In this document: in pieces, positions 11,001 through 23,724 of the stretch
How positions within the stretch are numbered: the stretch's first letter is position 1
Layout of the letters: the number at the start of each line of letters is the position of its first letter
DNA from: Adiantum capillus-veneris
Taxonomy: Eukaryota; Streptophyta; Polypodiopsida; Polypodiales; Pteridaceae
Assembly (NCBI GenBank): GCA_014529385.2
Contig: CM043953.1
Coordinates: forward strand, 72,111,872-72,175,871
Direction: 5' to 3'
DNA: 64,000 nt
Notes under the pieces: model-generated
The model's input: the letters and a program-made list of their open reading frames with translations, nothing else
Told to the model about the DNA's origin: nothing
The model's database searches: none
Made by a program: the position numbers and the translations under genes

Positions 11001-11429
11001 CAACTCAAAAAAGAGGAATTTGAATCCTTCTCATAACAAAGTCACATTATCGCCTCATGTATTGCTACTAACATCTTTGGTCTTGTAAATGAGCACGTTG
11101 CATTGCAAATTCAATAGAATTTTTATGAAGGTCCTTACATGAGTGTGACATACCTTTTGCAGAATAAGGCACTTAAGAAGACAACAAAAGAAGCGATAGC
11201 TTTGAAACTGATGGGAGAGCACAACATAGACCTTATGTATAGGCGACTAGATGACTTTTTAAAAGAGCTACAACGGACTACGCCGAAGGAATCATTTGAT
11301 TTCAAGAAAGAATGCCAAGATTCAGAGGCATTGGATGTTTTAGTGTCTTGGGCCATTGGGCAAAACAAGATTAAGCTCAAAGACACTAATGCTAAAGATA
11401 TGGGCCAGGATGAAGTTGAACTTGTTTAA
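8032..11429 (+). pseudogene. SAM-domain protein, many-exon gene, probably decayed
   Basis: From ATG 8032 the frame reads MEKEC, a TAA at 8047, then LEGITRWNAREVTQFVNGYL...SNINGSSLLYMS...LGVDIPGHRVALYSW. That is the pattern of a sterile alpha motif: W-x-x-x-x-V, G-x-x-L-L, LG-x-x-x-x-GHR. A long charged region follows (IRKWAENGMGIFTIEKFI; RRKRKTLISFGG), with an in-frame TAG at 8701 and a frame that continues to 9132. Downstream, short open exons lie between good GT-AG borders: about 9801-9895, 10008-10080, 10161-10230, 10307-10365, 10440-10511 and 10593-10635, with a last exon at 11162-11429 ending GQDEVELV. SAM domains mediate protein or RNA binding. The protein's role is unknown. The two early stops argue for a pseudogene; a shorter product from ATG 8173 is possible but would lack most of the domain. 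Confidence 0.5.
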
Positions 11430-12580
11430 ATCAAGTTCACTATGGAATCTTGGTTATATATGTTGTCTCTATTTTGTCAAAATTTTTGGCCAGTTTGGCA
11501 TGTAATGCGCAAGCACATATCCAAATTATAAAGCTATAAAAGATTTTGTGGGACAAGTTATAATCGATATTATTTCAAAGCATTATTGCTCTTGTTGCGG
11601 TCTTGAATGTTTTGATGTATGCTAATTGATTGGCCACTATTAGCATTTTTCATACTATAGAACTATCCATAAAAGATGTTTGATTTGAGGTTATCTCCAT
11701 AATTTGGATACTGTTATGCGTACAAGATAGAGATTCCTTTCAATATATGATAAATTTATAGCTATGAAACTACATTAATTAGAGGTGTTAAATGTTTCTA
11801 ACATGTACACTTTTTAACTGTGAATAATATCGCTACAAAAAGATTATATGTGAGAATAAGATCCTTTTGTCATTGTGAAGTGAAAAAGATTTACCCTATT
11901 CAAATTTTTTCAATGACGATGACAATTAATGTCTCTCTTTTGCATAGAAAATCAGGGCAAGGTTCCAATGTATTATTTTTTTCCACTAGTTTTGTACTTA
12001 TCCAATGTATTAATTAGCTTGTAAAAAATTACAACTTAAGAATGAAAAATTTTCGATGTCAAAAGTGGAAATAATTTACACTCAAGATTGATAATTCTCT
12101 CGGTTAAGAGTGGAAATATTTATCATTACAAGATGTATGAGTGAAAAATATTTTCATAAGAACTATAAAATGTAGAATGAAATTTTTTTGAGGTGCTAAT
12201 TTTTACCTACTTTGCAGTACAATCTTTAAGAGCCTCGATTGGAAAAAATTCACACCATGAACGAGCAAGGTCTTGAGTGCAAATTATTTTCATATTGTGT
12301 TTTGGTTTTTACATTTCATAGGACCAACAAATATTATACGTTAGTAATTTTTTCTCATATGAATAACAGAAAGATAACAATAATTATGAGCTCGATTATT
12401 TTTCATGTCAGTACTTTATTTTGCAAGAGATTTATTCCCACTTTGAGGATAAGAAAAATTGATGCATGCTTTAAAAAAATAACCATTGGAAAAAAAAAAG
12501 GAAATGAGAAAAATAATTCACACTTCTTAGGTTTTTAACACATTAGGGTGGAAAAGGGATCTTTTTATCAAAGTGAGAAA
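11430..12580. other. AT-rich spacer, no gene seen
   Basis: Between the SAM-domain gene and the first lectin kinase copy. The short frames here have no recognisable content, and no repeat unit is evident. Confidence 0.5.
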
Positions 12581-14648
12581 ATGTCTAAAACTTGTAGTGT
12601 ATATTATTGCTGGGCGCATATCAATGGCGCCAGGGGTTTAACCTTTGAACATGCCACATTCAGTACCCAGGACGTCAAACTTGTGAAACAGAACTCTTGG
12701 TACCAAGGCCAGAATCCCTTCCTAAAGGATGAGGCCGTCTAGCTCACCCCAGACCCAAGAGAAGTTCAATCCCTCAAAGGCAGCAACCTCGGCGAGGTCA
12801 TATACAAAGACCCCGTCCGATTCGTCAGCCGCAGCTCGAACACTCCCGACACCAAGCAAGTGGCCTCTTTCAACACCCACTTCACATTCCAAATCATTAC
12901 CACAGCTCCTTACCCAAACTGTGGTAGTGGCATGGCCTTCTTCATCTCCGATACTGACAAGGCACCCAATAATAGCGGTGCCGAGCAGCTTGGCCTTGTT
13001 GATGTCGATAACAAAGGTGCCGATCGCTTCTTCACCATAGAATTCGACACACACATATCCCCTCTCTATGAAGATCCAAGTGCTAGCCACATTGGAATCG
13101 ACATCAGCTCTTTAGACTCTTTCAGCACTACTGATACCAAGAATGCATCCTTTCCTTACTATCCAGAGATTTATCTTTACAGCAACTATACATTCTCCAC
13201 ATGGATCGAGTACAACTCCCTTACACATCTCATTCAAGTTTGGATGACTAACTCCTCATCATCGCAGCTTCCGCCACAGCCCATTATGAACACTTCCTAT
13301 GATCTGTCTGATGTTTTTGAGGATTTAATGTATCTTGGGTTCACTGCCACTAATGAGCTAGCAAGTAATAGCATGGAGGGGCATGTTCTCTACTCTTGGT
13401 ATTTTAACAGCGATGATCTCATAGATCCGGCATCAACGAGCAAAAGCTCCAATAACATGGCGGTATTGATAAGTATAGCTTTATCAGCGGCAGCTCTTCT
13501 TTTGGTGGTTGCAGTTACTGCTTATTGCATATGCATCCGGAAGAGGAAAGCAAAAAAGAGGAGAGAGGTAGATGGACTCCTTTATGATGATAGCATAAAC
13601 CCTGTCGGAGAAATGCTGCATCGCTTTACGTATGTGGAGCTGGAGGTAGCCACAAATACTTTTGATGAGGGTAACAAGATCGGATCGGGCGGCTATAGTA
13701 CTGTATACAAGGGGATCTTGCCCACCAGTGGATTAATTGGTAATAGCAGTGAAGAAGCTGAGGGAGCACTTGACAAGAGAAGATGACTTCATCTCCGAAA
13801 TCAACATCATTAGCGGCATACGACATCGCAATCTGCTCCAATTGCATGGATGGTGCTATGAGAGAGGTGAAGCCATGCTTGTGTACAAGTACATGAGCAA
13901 TGGTAGCCTAGATAGCTATCTGTTGGGCAAGAAGAGGGGAATTCTGCAAAATGACACAAGGTTTAAAGTGCTTGTAGGAGTGGCCAGTGCTTTGGAGTAC
14001 TTGCACAATGGATTACCGGATTGCGTGCTACATAGAGATGTGAAGGCGGCCAATGTGTTGCTATCGGATAAGTGGGAGCCATTGCTGGGCGATTTTGGGC
14101 TCGCGCGACTTATCACCCACGAAGAGGCTGTCACATTGACCGCCGCGGGAACACCGGGTTATGTGGCGCCTGAGGTAGTATTTTCAAGGAAGGTCGACGA
14201 GAAGGTGGATGTGTATAGCTTCGGGGTGCTGGCGTTGGAGGTAGCATGCGGGCGGCGGGCGATCTGGGTGAGCCTCTTGAGCAAGGAGGAGGTGCGATTG
14301 GTGGATTGGGTGTGGAGGATGAGCAAGAACAATGAGCTTCTGGGTGCGCTGGACGAGGATATGAAGGTGGAAAGCATGGCAGCAAATGAGAGGGAGAAGT
14401 GGAGGAATGTGCTAATGATAGGGTTGATGTGTTGCAATGTGTCACCAGAGGCAAGGCCAAACATGAGGCAGATAAGCCGGGCTCTTCAAGGGGATACTAT
14501 AAGCCGCGGCGGTGGAGCTGCGGCCACAACCCTGTTTCCCCACATCGAAGCTCCATTTGGGTCTTCTAGTACTTCTTTTCGCTCGAGCCAGCTCGGCACC
14601 ATGCCTTCTTCCTCTTCTGATTACTCTCGATCCATCAGCGGTACGTAG
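12581..14648 (+). pseudogene. L-type lectin receptor-like kinase, copy 1
   Basis: Nearly full-length. The legume-lectin domain starts at LTFEHATFSTQDVKL (about 12630) and includes FFTIEFDTHISPLYEDPSASHIGID. A membrane span (MAVLISIALSAAALLLVVAV) lies near 13456-13515. The Ser/Thr kinase domain keeps GSGGYSTVYKG, VIAVKKL, HRDVKAANVLL, GDFGLARL and GTPGYVAPEV, and ends GT-stop at 14648. The family senses extracellular ligands and signals through the cytoplasmic kinase. Two lesions are visible by comparison with the other copies here. TAG at 12740-12742 replaces a Trp codon (TGG in copies 2 and 3). A 4-bp AATT insertion near 13735 shifts the frame between the glycine loop and the catalytic lysine; copy 3 reads straight through. 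The N-terminus has no clear signal peptide. A pseudogene unless the assembly is wrong. Confidence 0.85.
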
Positions 14649-14649
14649 C

Positions 14650-15398
14650 TCTCAGCACGATAAATAGAGGTTCAAAGATCGACTCCCCCCGGCCCAAATT
14701 TCAGAATATTCCCAAAATATTATTGTACTAATTGGAATGCTCCAATTTTCAAATAGTAGAGCAATTTTCACTTACTCGCATTTCCACAACTCGTCTTTGG
14801 AGATGTTTGCGTGTTTAACAAGAGGTATTTTTGGAACTTTTAGGTCAAGGGAATTTTGGTAATTTTTGACAAATATCCCTAATGTTTACATATATCCCTT
14901 ATGTTTAGGGTGTTTTTTGAAGATTGAGGGCGTATTGGAGTTCACATAAAATTTCAGGGGTATTTTGGTAATTTTCTTAGGAGAAAAATATTCACACAAG
15001 TACACATGTGCATGCCTCTAGGAGTATATCTCACGTCTCTTCACCTTTACACTATAACGATGCCTTAGGTCGTCCTTTCCTTCGCATGGCATAGCCAACC
15101 ACAAAATAAAACATAGTATACAAAGGCCTATGTGAGAGACCAATAGAGACAACACGGTGCATCGAAGGATGGGCTTCATCCTGGATAGCTCCATGGCTAA
15201 AGCTAACAAGGTTTTGGCTACCTTAAGGATTGCTAGTGCTACTAAGATGAAGATAACAATCCTTTTGGAGAAGATTCTAGTCAAGCTACAATTATAATCC
15301 TTGTAGTGTTGTATTCACTGTGATAACATTTCTTTGTTGCCTTGCAAAATGGTAGAGACGAACTTTCTCCTTCAAAATTGTTGGCTCTAAAAGGATGG

Positions 15399-15439
<41 letters not shown>

Positions 15440-16650
15440 GTAATTGTTGAAGCGTCTCATTGAGAACTCTCTAGCCAAAGCTCTCTAATATAGAAGGAAT
15501 TAAGTATCTACTCAATTGTAGTATCTTGTCTAAATGAAGCATTAGGAGATTTCAGTGGTCTTTTAGAGGGTTATACTGAAGAGAGAGAAAAAGCACATTG
15601 AAAGGAAAGGAAAGGAGCATGCAAGCGGAGGCCCTTCTTCACAGATAGAGCCAAGATGCCTTTTGTATTTCCATTATCAAGAGACTTGACTTTTCATGTA
15701 TGACTCTCTTGCCCTTCACTTTTTCATTTTATATCTTCCAGAGGCTTTCAATTGTGGGGACCTAATAGTAGGCCAATGCCACTAAAAACAAGTGAAAGAA
15801 TCACGATGGCTCTCTAAAATAATTAGAACGTGATAACATCATTAGGTTGAGTTTAAGTAGAATCAGAGGATTGCCTCAACTTAGCCTTGAGCCGGTTGAA
15901 AATGGAGACTACCTGGTTGCAAACCATGGTAAAGGGAAGAAAAACTGGTGAAATATGTGAGAAAATAGTTCAAAAATCATGCAAAGTTTAATTTTATGCT
16001 AGTATTTCCATTCGCTTCTTTGTGGGAAGGAAACTTAGTCGACGACCGCTTAATAAAAGAGACTTTCGTGAATATTGACTAGAATTAAGTAATAGAATGT
16101 AAGAAAAGTCAAGCCCTGTGAGGCTGTGAATCAAAATGAAATGTGAAATTAAAAAAACTCATTAATATATATGTGTGTGTGTATTCATAGAATTTACTAG
16201 AATTATGCAAGTGAAGTTTCACTTTAACATTCTAAAACAATAAAATGCGAGAAAAGTCAAGACATGTCAAGATATGAAATGAAAGCAAAATAAACATTTA
16301 AGGTAAGTCTGCATCATGCATTGAAAACAATGAAAGTCTCCGTAACCTAGCACAACACTAAGGTTTCTTTTAGAAAGCAATTATAGGATCACGTTTGAAA
16401 CAGACCGAGGGTCCGAAACACAGACTATGTTGCTGTGATGAGAGTGCTGACCATTTTGTGGCCATCGCAGAGTCCACTGAAGCGGACCGTTGACCGTGAG
16501 GCGCCAACCCTGAATTAAGAGGGTTTTTTCAAATAGCAAGAAATTTTCAAAGGGCAGACTGAATTTACTATTGAAATGCATTGATTGAGTCCACAACCAC
16601 AGAGAGCGAGAGAGACCCTCGTAGTATCAGTACTGCTAGCAGCACACTAA
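14650..16650. other. Spacer between lectin kinase copies
   Basis: No convincing gene. A minus-strand frame at 15018-15284 would give an 88-residue peptide with two hydrophobic stretches (IVIFILVALAIL; LLVSHIGLCILCFILWLAM), but its codons look unconstrained. It holds a short (TC)n tract at about 15403-15435. Confidence 0.5.
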
Positions 16651-16652
16651 AT

Positions 16653-16653
16653 A

Positions 16654-16742
<89 letters not shown>
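16653..16742. repeat. (GA)n microsatellite
   Basis: Perfect GA tract of about 88 bp that ends 18 bp before the ATG of the second lectin kinase copy, so it is in that copy's 5' leader. Confidence 0.95.
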
Positions 16743-16745
<3 letters not shown>

Positions 16746-16759
16746 GAGACGGCCAACCA

Positions 16760-17139
16760 ATGACAGAGAGCTTCTACTTGCAGCATTCCCTCTGCCAATT
16801 CTACTGCTTATATATTATTGCTAGGGGCATGCATATCAATGGCGCTAGGGCCGGTTTAACCTTTGAACATGCCACATTCAATACTCAAGACATCAAACTT
16901 CTGAAACAGAACTCGTGGTACCAAGGCCAGAATGCCTTCCTAAAGGATGATGCCGTCTGGCTCACCCCAGACCCAAGAGAAGTTCAATCCCTCAACCTCT
17001 ACCGGGTCATATACAAAGACCCCGTCAGATTCGTCAGCCGCAACTCGAACACTCCCGACACCAAGCAAGTGGCCTCTTTCAACATCCACTTCACATTCCA
17101 AATCATTACCACAGCTCCTTACCCAAAGTGTGGTAGTGT
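16760..17139 (+). pseudogene. L-type lectin receptor-like kinase, copy 2, N-terminal fragment
   Basis: ATG at 16760 opens a weakly hydrophobic leader (MTESFYLQHSLCQFYCLYII), then the lectin-domain start LTFEHATFNTQDIKLL, with intact AVWLTPDPREVQSL where copy 1 has a stop. Homology to copy 1 ends abruptly at about 17139 (TGTGGTAGTG), and a stop follows at once. The next 315 bp are unrelated, after which copy 3 begins at a position internal to copy 2. The gene is a truncated tandem duplicate. Confidence 0.8.
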
Positions 17140-17454
17140 GTTGTAAGTCAATACCAATTGCAGTGTCCGTTGCCCAGAAATGAACGGGCACATCCAAATA
17201 TTTAATACTGTAGTCAAACGATAATCATTAGTTTAGTTGCATCTCTCTGTGTCTGCGGCTCTACGCGTCTCTGTGTGTCTGATCGAGTGCGCCTCTGTTT
17301 TAGTGGGGGGGAAGTAAGATCCTAGGTCACACCTCCTCTCTTTCTAAGGGAGATTTATAAGGGTTGAATGAATGCCATGTGTCAACTTTTGATTTGAAGA
17401 TTGCATCCTATATGAGGAGAGGAAATCCCTCCTGAAAATATAGCCTAATTGTTA
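17140..17454. other. Unrelated insert between lectin kinase copies 2 and 3
   Basis: It has no similarity to the lectin gene and no frame. It could be a small insertion or the junction of an unequal duplication. No terminal inverted or direct repeats were found by eye. Confidence 0.4.
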
Positions 17455-18039
17455 GGCCAGAATGCCTTCCTAAAGGATGATGCCGTCTGGCTCACCCCAG
17501 ACCCAAGAGAAGTCCAATCCCTCAAAGGAAGCTACCTCGGCTGGGTCATATACAAAGACCCCGTCAGATTCGTCAGCCGCAGCTCGAACACTCCCGACAC
17601 GAAGCAAGTGGCCTCTTTCAACACCCACTTCACATTCCAAATCATTATCACAGCTCCTTACCCAAACTGTGCATGTGGTAGTGGCATGGCCTTCGTCATC
17701 TCCGATATTGAGAAGGCGCCCAATAATAGCGGTGCCGCGCAACTTGGCCTTGTTGATTTCTATAACAAAGGTGCGGATTGCTTCTTTGCCATAGAACTCG
17801 ACACACACATATCCTCTCTCTATGGAGATCCAAGTGCTAGCCACATTGGAATCAACATCAGCTCTTTAGACTCTATCAGCACTACTGATACCAAGAATGC
17901 ATCCTTTCCTTACTATCCAGAGCTTTATCTCTATGGCAACTATACATTCTCCACATAGATCGAGTACAACTCCCTTACACATTCGTTCAAGTTTGGATGA
18001 CTAACTCCTCATCGTCGCAGCATCCTGCACAAATCATTA
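17455..18039 (+). pseudogene. L-type lectin receptor-like kinase, copy 3, lectin-domain part
   Basis: It starts inside the lectin domain (GQNAFLKDDAVWLTPDPRE) and follows copy 1 with scattered changes. It loses the frame at a TAG at 17956-17958 that replaces the Trp of FSTWIEY. Copy 1-like sequence stops at AAATCATTA (18039), where the transposon at 18040-26124 begins. The gene resumes at 26125. Confidence 0.85.
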
Positions 18040-18491
18040 CACAAGGAACTTTTGACCTTTCTCTACATAGCAAAAAAAATAAATTCTCTATGTTTTTTAC
18101 TACTTTAGATATACATACCTAATAAAAGTCCAAACTAGAGAACGTGAAACATTCTCTATGTAGTGATTCAAGCATAGAATCTCATTCTACATATACAAAA
18201 TTATCTATATAGGTAATTTGAACACCTAATGGCTCTTTCGTCTATATGTATAATCCCTAATATCTATATGGAGAAAATCTCTAACTCTTTGTAATTAAAA
18301 TTGACCATAATTACAGCAACAACTATACTTAAATATCACATCACAAATCATGTAGACAAAACATATAGAAGACAAATTTTGAGAGCTCACCACATTACAA
18401 TGTTTTAAAATTATTAAACATAGTCCCAATTTAAAAGACCATAATAACTTCCTAAAGTCAAAATCACAAGTTTTTGCCATGAAATATGCTT

Positions 18492-20919
18492 CTAACAAAG
18501 AAGTTCAATATCATTGGCACTCAAAGGTGAGTAGCCATGAATGACTATCTTCTTCATCTCTATTAGCCAACTCGTAACTTGCTTTACCATCAAGTGGCTA
18601 TCTGGATTTTTCAAATCCTTAGTATAAGCCTTGAAAGTAATCTCCTCTTTCTTCAAATTCAGATACACCTTTCGAAGCGAAAAATACATCTCATTGACTG
18701 TTCTCTTCTTAGTGTACACTAATAAGATAGTCTCCATATCCTCTAATGTGTACAAATCCATCTACAGAAGAAAAAAATCTAATAAGATATTTTATACGGA
18801 TTCACTACTAATCCTTATAAGCATGTACTTTTAAACACTCACCTTTGCAACCTTTGCAACCTTTGCAGAATCATCATAATCAATATTTTTCTTTGAACTT
18901 GTACTCACAATCTAACCATAAAAAGAGAAGAAAGAAATCTTTTACTTAGACTCTTTATAACACAAAATTAAGTTTACCCCTAAATTAAGTTATATACCTT
19001 TTCGTTGACATTGCTCTCTCTTTTGCGAGCGCTGTCAAGCTCACTAAGTGTTTTCATTTTCTCACTCATCTTCAATATAAAAAGCATAGAATACGAAGTT
19101 GAAAATCAAAGAAATATTCTTTTCCAAGATTATAAAAAGTTAATAAAAGAGAACACTTACCTTTCTCTTTCTGCCACTCTTACGTTGACAACATAGCTCC
19201 TAATGAAATTGATAGCCAAACCATATTATGTTGTAAACTAAAAACTTTAAAAACCAAAACATTCGATAACGAAAAGAAGTATGAAAGGAGAATTACATCT
19301 AGAACTTTTGATGAAGAAGTCTCAACGGATGTATCAAGATCTTTGTTTGCTAGGACTCTTTTTGATTGTCCTGTGTGTAATAGCTCCGTGTACGACATTG
19401 GAAGAAGCTCATCATTAAACATAGCACCATCCTACATTTTAAAATAACACTTTAACAAAATCCGATTATGTATTCAAATTATATAAAATCTTTACGACAT
19501 ACCTCATCTTGGTACTCTTTAATCCCATCAATGTTATTAATTTCCATTAAAAACTTATCAGCCTACAAGTAGAACAAATTTAACTTTCACGAACAAGCAT
19601 GTTATGTTAAAAAGAGATAACAAAAAGTAAATTATGAAATATTTACATCTGACATACCATCAAAGCATAAAAAATCTCCTTTGACTAATACACTTTGGTC
19701 ATGCTGCTTGAAATAGTAAAATCATGTGTTATAGATACTATATATACATCTATATTCAAAAGATTGATACTACAAAAAGTTACCTCAAAGCTATCAATCA
19801 TTTTCTCTTTCTCATCACTAGCATTTGAGACAACATTAACAGAAGGCTGTAAAAGATAACAATTAAAAAAAGATAAATTTCAAGTGATTATTTAATAATA
19901 AGTTACTATTGTAAGAATATTCAATACCTCAAGTAAAATTGTAGGGTCGATGTTTTCCTCATTGGACTGACTTTTGGTTTCACTTTTCACAAACACCTCC
20001 TATTTAAGGTCATAAATAAAACAATTAAAGAATCTTTTTTAAAATATACAAAGTAAATTAAGCAAGTAAAAACAAGAATAACGTTATTATCTACCTTTGA
20101 ATTTTTGTACTTAAGCTTTGCTGGTTTTGAGGTCACAACCCATTTGTAGATGTCCTCCACGTGACATTTGTATTCAGCTCCTTCCCAAGAAAGCACCGCA
20201 ATTTTATCATAGTTATCGCGAATAATTTGTATAATCTCATCTTTGCCTTTTGTGTTGTGACGTAAGTTGGCTGGCGTAGAGAAATTATGAAACCATCGAC
20301 GAACAATGCGATAGTTATCAAGCATAATTGCATGATGCTCTTTATGCATTTTCTCTAATAGCTCTTTCCCATAGAGCTTATTAGGATCCCTATCCTTCCC
20401 CTTTGGTGGACAAAATATATCGTCATAAGAGGGTGCCCTAACTTTTTCTTTACTAGAGGATGAAGAAATCCGTACACCTATAAATAGCATTCACAAAGAT
20501 TAGTTCTAATAAAGTCAACCACTTTTGAATCATATATTTGATGCTACTAATCAAAGTATGTTACCATTTTCATTTGGCAAAGAATCTTTGTTTTCTGAGG
20601 CAACTACTCGAGAGGATCCACTTTGTATTTCTACGCATATTAATGCTAATTAGAAAGTTATTAAACAACTTTGCAACCACTAGAGTAATGTGCTATTGAA
20701 CAAACATACACTAGTACCTTGCTTGGTATGAGTTGCAGCTTTAGTCTTTATAATCATGGCCTCTAGAAATTCTACCAAGTCCGGGTTGTTTACCATAGCT
20801 TCAATGTCTTTCGATTGGATCCCAACCATTTGTACACTAAAGACAAAATGAACCACATTAATATTATTGCTTTCGAAAATAATCAAATTACTCTCCGCTA
20901 AGAAAATATTTACTAACAA
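18492..20919 (-). CDS. Small-exon 3' part of the transposon gene, unrecognised
   Basis: Minus-strand open stretches are separated by AT-rich, intron-like DNA with GT-AG borders: 20919-20680, 20490-20100 (KVRAPSYDDIFCPPKGKD...YGKELLEKMHKEHHAIM) and a last exon at 18761-18492 ending SANDIELLC. The last exon faintly resembles the last exon of the SAM-domain gene in layout: an amphipathic helix, then a W-containing helix, then the C-terminus. I recognise no domain. It probably belongs to the transposon, as the downstream part of the tnp2 gene or a second transposon protein. Confidence 0.4.
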
Positions 20920-20942
20920 TGTTTAAATTCAAGTGTTACCTT

Positions 20943-22225
20943 TTATTGTATAGTCATGATTGCCACATAACAGGAACCTCCTTTATAAAACCTCCAGCAA
21001 CAATTATTTCTTCTTTTTAAAACTATCCAGCTCTTGTTACTGCTCTCGCACAGCCACCAAGTCTTCCACTCTTCATATTCTTTCACAACTTTCCATCCTT
21101 TCTCTCCATATTGAGTCTCAATCTCTTTAATCCATGCAACTTTCACTTGCATGAGAGCATGATCCACATCCCTTACAACGGCATACTGTAACATGGTAAA
21201 AGAACACAAAGGGTTTAGGGTTGGTTTCATTAGGATAATGTCATTCTCCTGAATCCAAGGTGGAATTCTTCCAACACAACCAAGCTCAACTAGTCGTTGT
21301 CTTAGCTGTAAGTCTTTAGTTTCATATGCAATTATATTGTTTCCACAATGAAAAGCTATAAACTTGTGTAGCAAAGACTCGATGGGTCTTATGCAATCAC
21401 AAGTATAGGGCATAACTCTTTGTTAAAGAAGACTCATTCTTGTAGTACTATCAATTTGTAAGATGTCATGCCCTTGAATAGATGAAATCCTCTGGTGATA
21501 ATAGTTCGCTCCAAAGAATATTCTCAAGTTTCCATTATGCTCAATTGAGAAGAAGTGGTTGATGCAAGCCTTCCAATGTCCCACATTATTGGTTGGTGTA
21601 TTCCCTTCATCGCACGAGACCACTACATTATCTCCAACCTTGTAAAGTTCTCCTTTGAAGAAGACCTTGTTATAAACCCCAACTTTTGTTGTATCTTTAT
21701 TTAAATACTCAACACAAAATCTTTTCTCCTCTAAAGTTGCATCTCGGTAAGATATTTTCTTCCCACCAATGACAATCCCCTTTTGTCCAAGCACTTGTGT
21801 AAATGGGGAGTCCACATTGAGCCTTGTGGCTAGACCCCACAAAATTTTGGCTTTCTCTATTGAAGAGACTATCAAAATCCCACATCCATGCCACTCTGGA
21901 CAATGTAACCAATTGTCATTGTCAACTAAGTAACCTTCTGGGGAGACCAGAGAATTATGAAAAGCTTTAAAGATCCTTTGTGTTGGCAGGAGTCTATATC
22001 TATTTTAACATTCAAGAAAACTCTAGTGAAGAGTAACCTTCGATGGTAGTTCACCAAAGAAAGCTCATCGTCCTTGTGATTTGTCTTCACACGAACATAA
22101 ATAGACACCATGCGCTCATATAAATAGCACCATATTACATCATGACTACCGTGACGCAAAATGTCATCAATAATTTCACCAAACCCTGACCAAACAGATA
22201 GAAAATCTCTTGGAGCTGCATCCAT
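20943..22225 (-). pseudogene. Tnp2 transposase C-terminal region
   Basis: Three minus-strand segments (22225-21926, 21875-21423, 21413-20943) align in order with the copy at 3.8-5.1 kb. Matching blocks are GEIIDDILRHGSHD...WCYLYERM, then YNKVFFKGELYKVGDNVVV, then PWIQENDIILM. The middle block resembles the start of a BAH-like fold (Y-x-V-G-D-x-V). Small frame breaks separate the segments. The upstream catalytic core seen at 5.4-5.6 kb is missing; unrelated DNA begins at about 22264. It lies on the same strand as, and directly upstream of, the small-exon region at 18.5-20.9 kb. Confidence 0.65.
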
Positions 22226-22263
22226 ATTCCGCCTCCTTCTCCATCTTGAAAACCTATTTGTCG

Positions 22264-23170
22264 CCCTGTTGTGTGTTATGTTTTGAGCGTTTGCCCTTCT
22301 CGTCCTCCTTTGCTAGCCCTCGCCCCTTCCATTTACTTTTTGAAGTCGAGGGAATCTAGTATGCTAATGAATGATTTTATGAATTTCTTCCAGCTGGGAT
22401 GCCCTACTGGCTCTCTACATATTATATTCATTCATTTGAACGATATCTCCTCCATATCCACTAATGTTCCCTGGTATGAGATATCTCTCATGGGTCTCAT
22501 CCCTACAAAAGGATCAAATCGAGTATTCGAACGCGGACCAGCTACCCGAGAAGGCTTTAAACAATACCCACGTAGCCAACCCAGCATCGCCTTACTGTTG
22601 TCTGTTGATGCAATCCATATATTACAAAAAAGAGAGTGTGCTCAAGGAGCTTCTAGCTTCACTGCACCCTATCGTTGCCATCCTTGCTAAGGTTGCCTCA
22701 CGCCTCGGTCCCCCCCCCCCCCCCCCCCCCCCCCCTGCGATTCTCTGCCTGCTTTGACGCTCGACGACTCCTTCTTTCAGCGACGACACCATCCATTCAG
22801 CTTCGAAACGAACCTTGAGAGATTCTGTCGTTTTTTTCGACTAGCCCAACTAGCTGGCCAAGTTGCATGAGGTGAATATGGATTAGGCTGAACTTGTTCT
22901 AGACCAAAATAGACCACAAAAACAGATGGGACCTGTGAGGAGATGAACTAGATAGTTGCTCCACGTGTAGGCTCGATGGAGTGGAGTGAGACTGAACGGA
23001 CCTATTTTTAGAACAGCTATGCCAGCGTGAATCGAGCACAGAACGGACGGTTGAGACTAATTTTGAGCTGAACTAACCATCCAACATGCCACGCTGAGCT
23101 GTGTGAAGACTAGCGCTCATTTGTACTTAAGTTGGGGGTAGACAGGTCCATTTATTGGAAGTCGTCCCAT
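22264..23170. other. Non-transposase filler within the transposon, with a (C)26 run
   Basis: Short frames on the plus strand (22271-22757) have no recognisable domain. A run of 26 cytosines lies at 22710-22735. No homology to the transposase is visible; this is probably captured or later-inserted DNA. Confidence 0.5.
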
Positions 23171-23234
23171 TACTCGCCCGCGTACCAAAATAACTTCTCA
23201 ACATGGAAATTTTCCTCTCCCTCGTCCCTTGTTC

Positions 23235-23430
23235 GACCTATCCTGCAATCAATGACCCCTTCACGACAAACACATAGGTGATTGCATCTAGAGCGATGTC
23301 GTCGCTTCGCATCTGTTGAAAACAACGCAGAGCTTCCTGGCCTTGCCACATTGGGCATACATGTCGGCAAAGGTATGAGTAACAATATCCTTTTGCCCAT
23401 CTTAGCATCTTCCAATTTGCCCTTGGGATT
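23235..23430 (-). pseudogene. Pentatricopeptide repeat (PPR) fragment
   Basis: On the minus strand one frame reads TFADMYAQCGKA and another reads GQEALRCFQQMRSDDIALD then AITYV. These are the classic consecutive pieces of PLS-class PPR repeats (VDMYAKCG...EAL..F..M...G..PD..TY). Frames change between them, so this is a broken fragment of only one to two repeats. PPR proteins bind organelle RNA; this piece can have no such role. Confidence 0.7.
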
Positions 23431-23724
23431 AGGATGTACCACTTTTCACACATGTGTGGGCCTCCCCATTGACATAGCTAGCCTTGCAAATAAACAATGA
23501 GATCAAGAAAACATGAACCGGATAGCTATCAAGCAGCTAAAGGTGACATTACAATGCAAAGTATGTCATTTTCAAGTGTAATTCATATCCGCCTATACTC
23601 TATGTGAATGTCGGTCCATTGTATAAGTCCATATATATTACATGTGTGCATATGACTCAGGTGCATTCCCTCTAAATGGATCATATCCGCCATACATGTG
23701 TGGGTTTTATAGTACACTTCGACC

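Noticed and set aside
15018-15284. 88-codon minus-strand frame with hydrophobic stretches
   Set aside because: No homologue recognised, no promoter or splice context; hydrophobic frames are common in AT-rich DNA.
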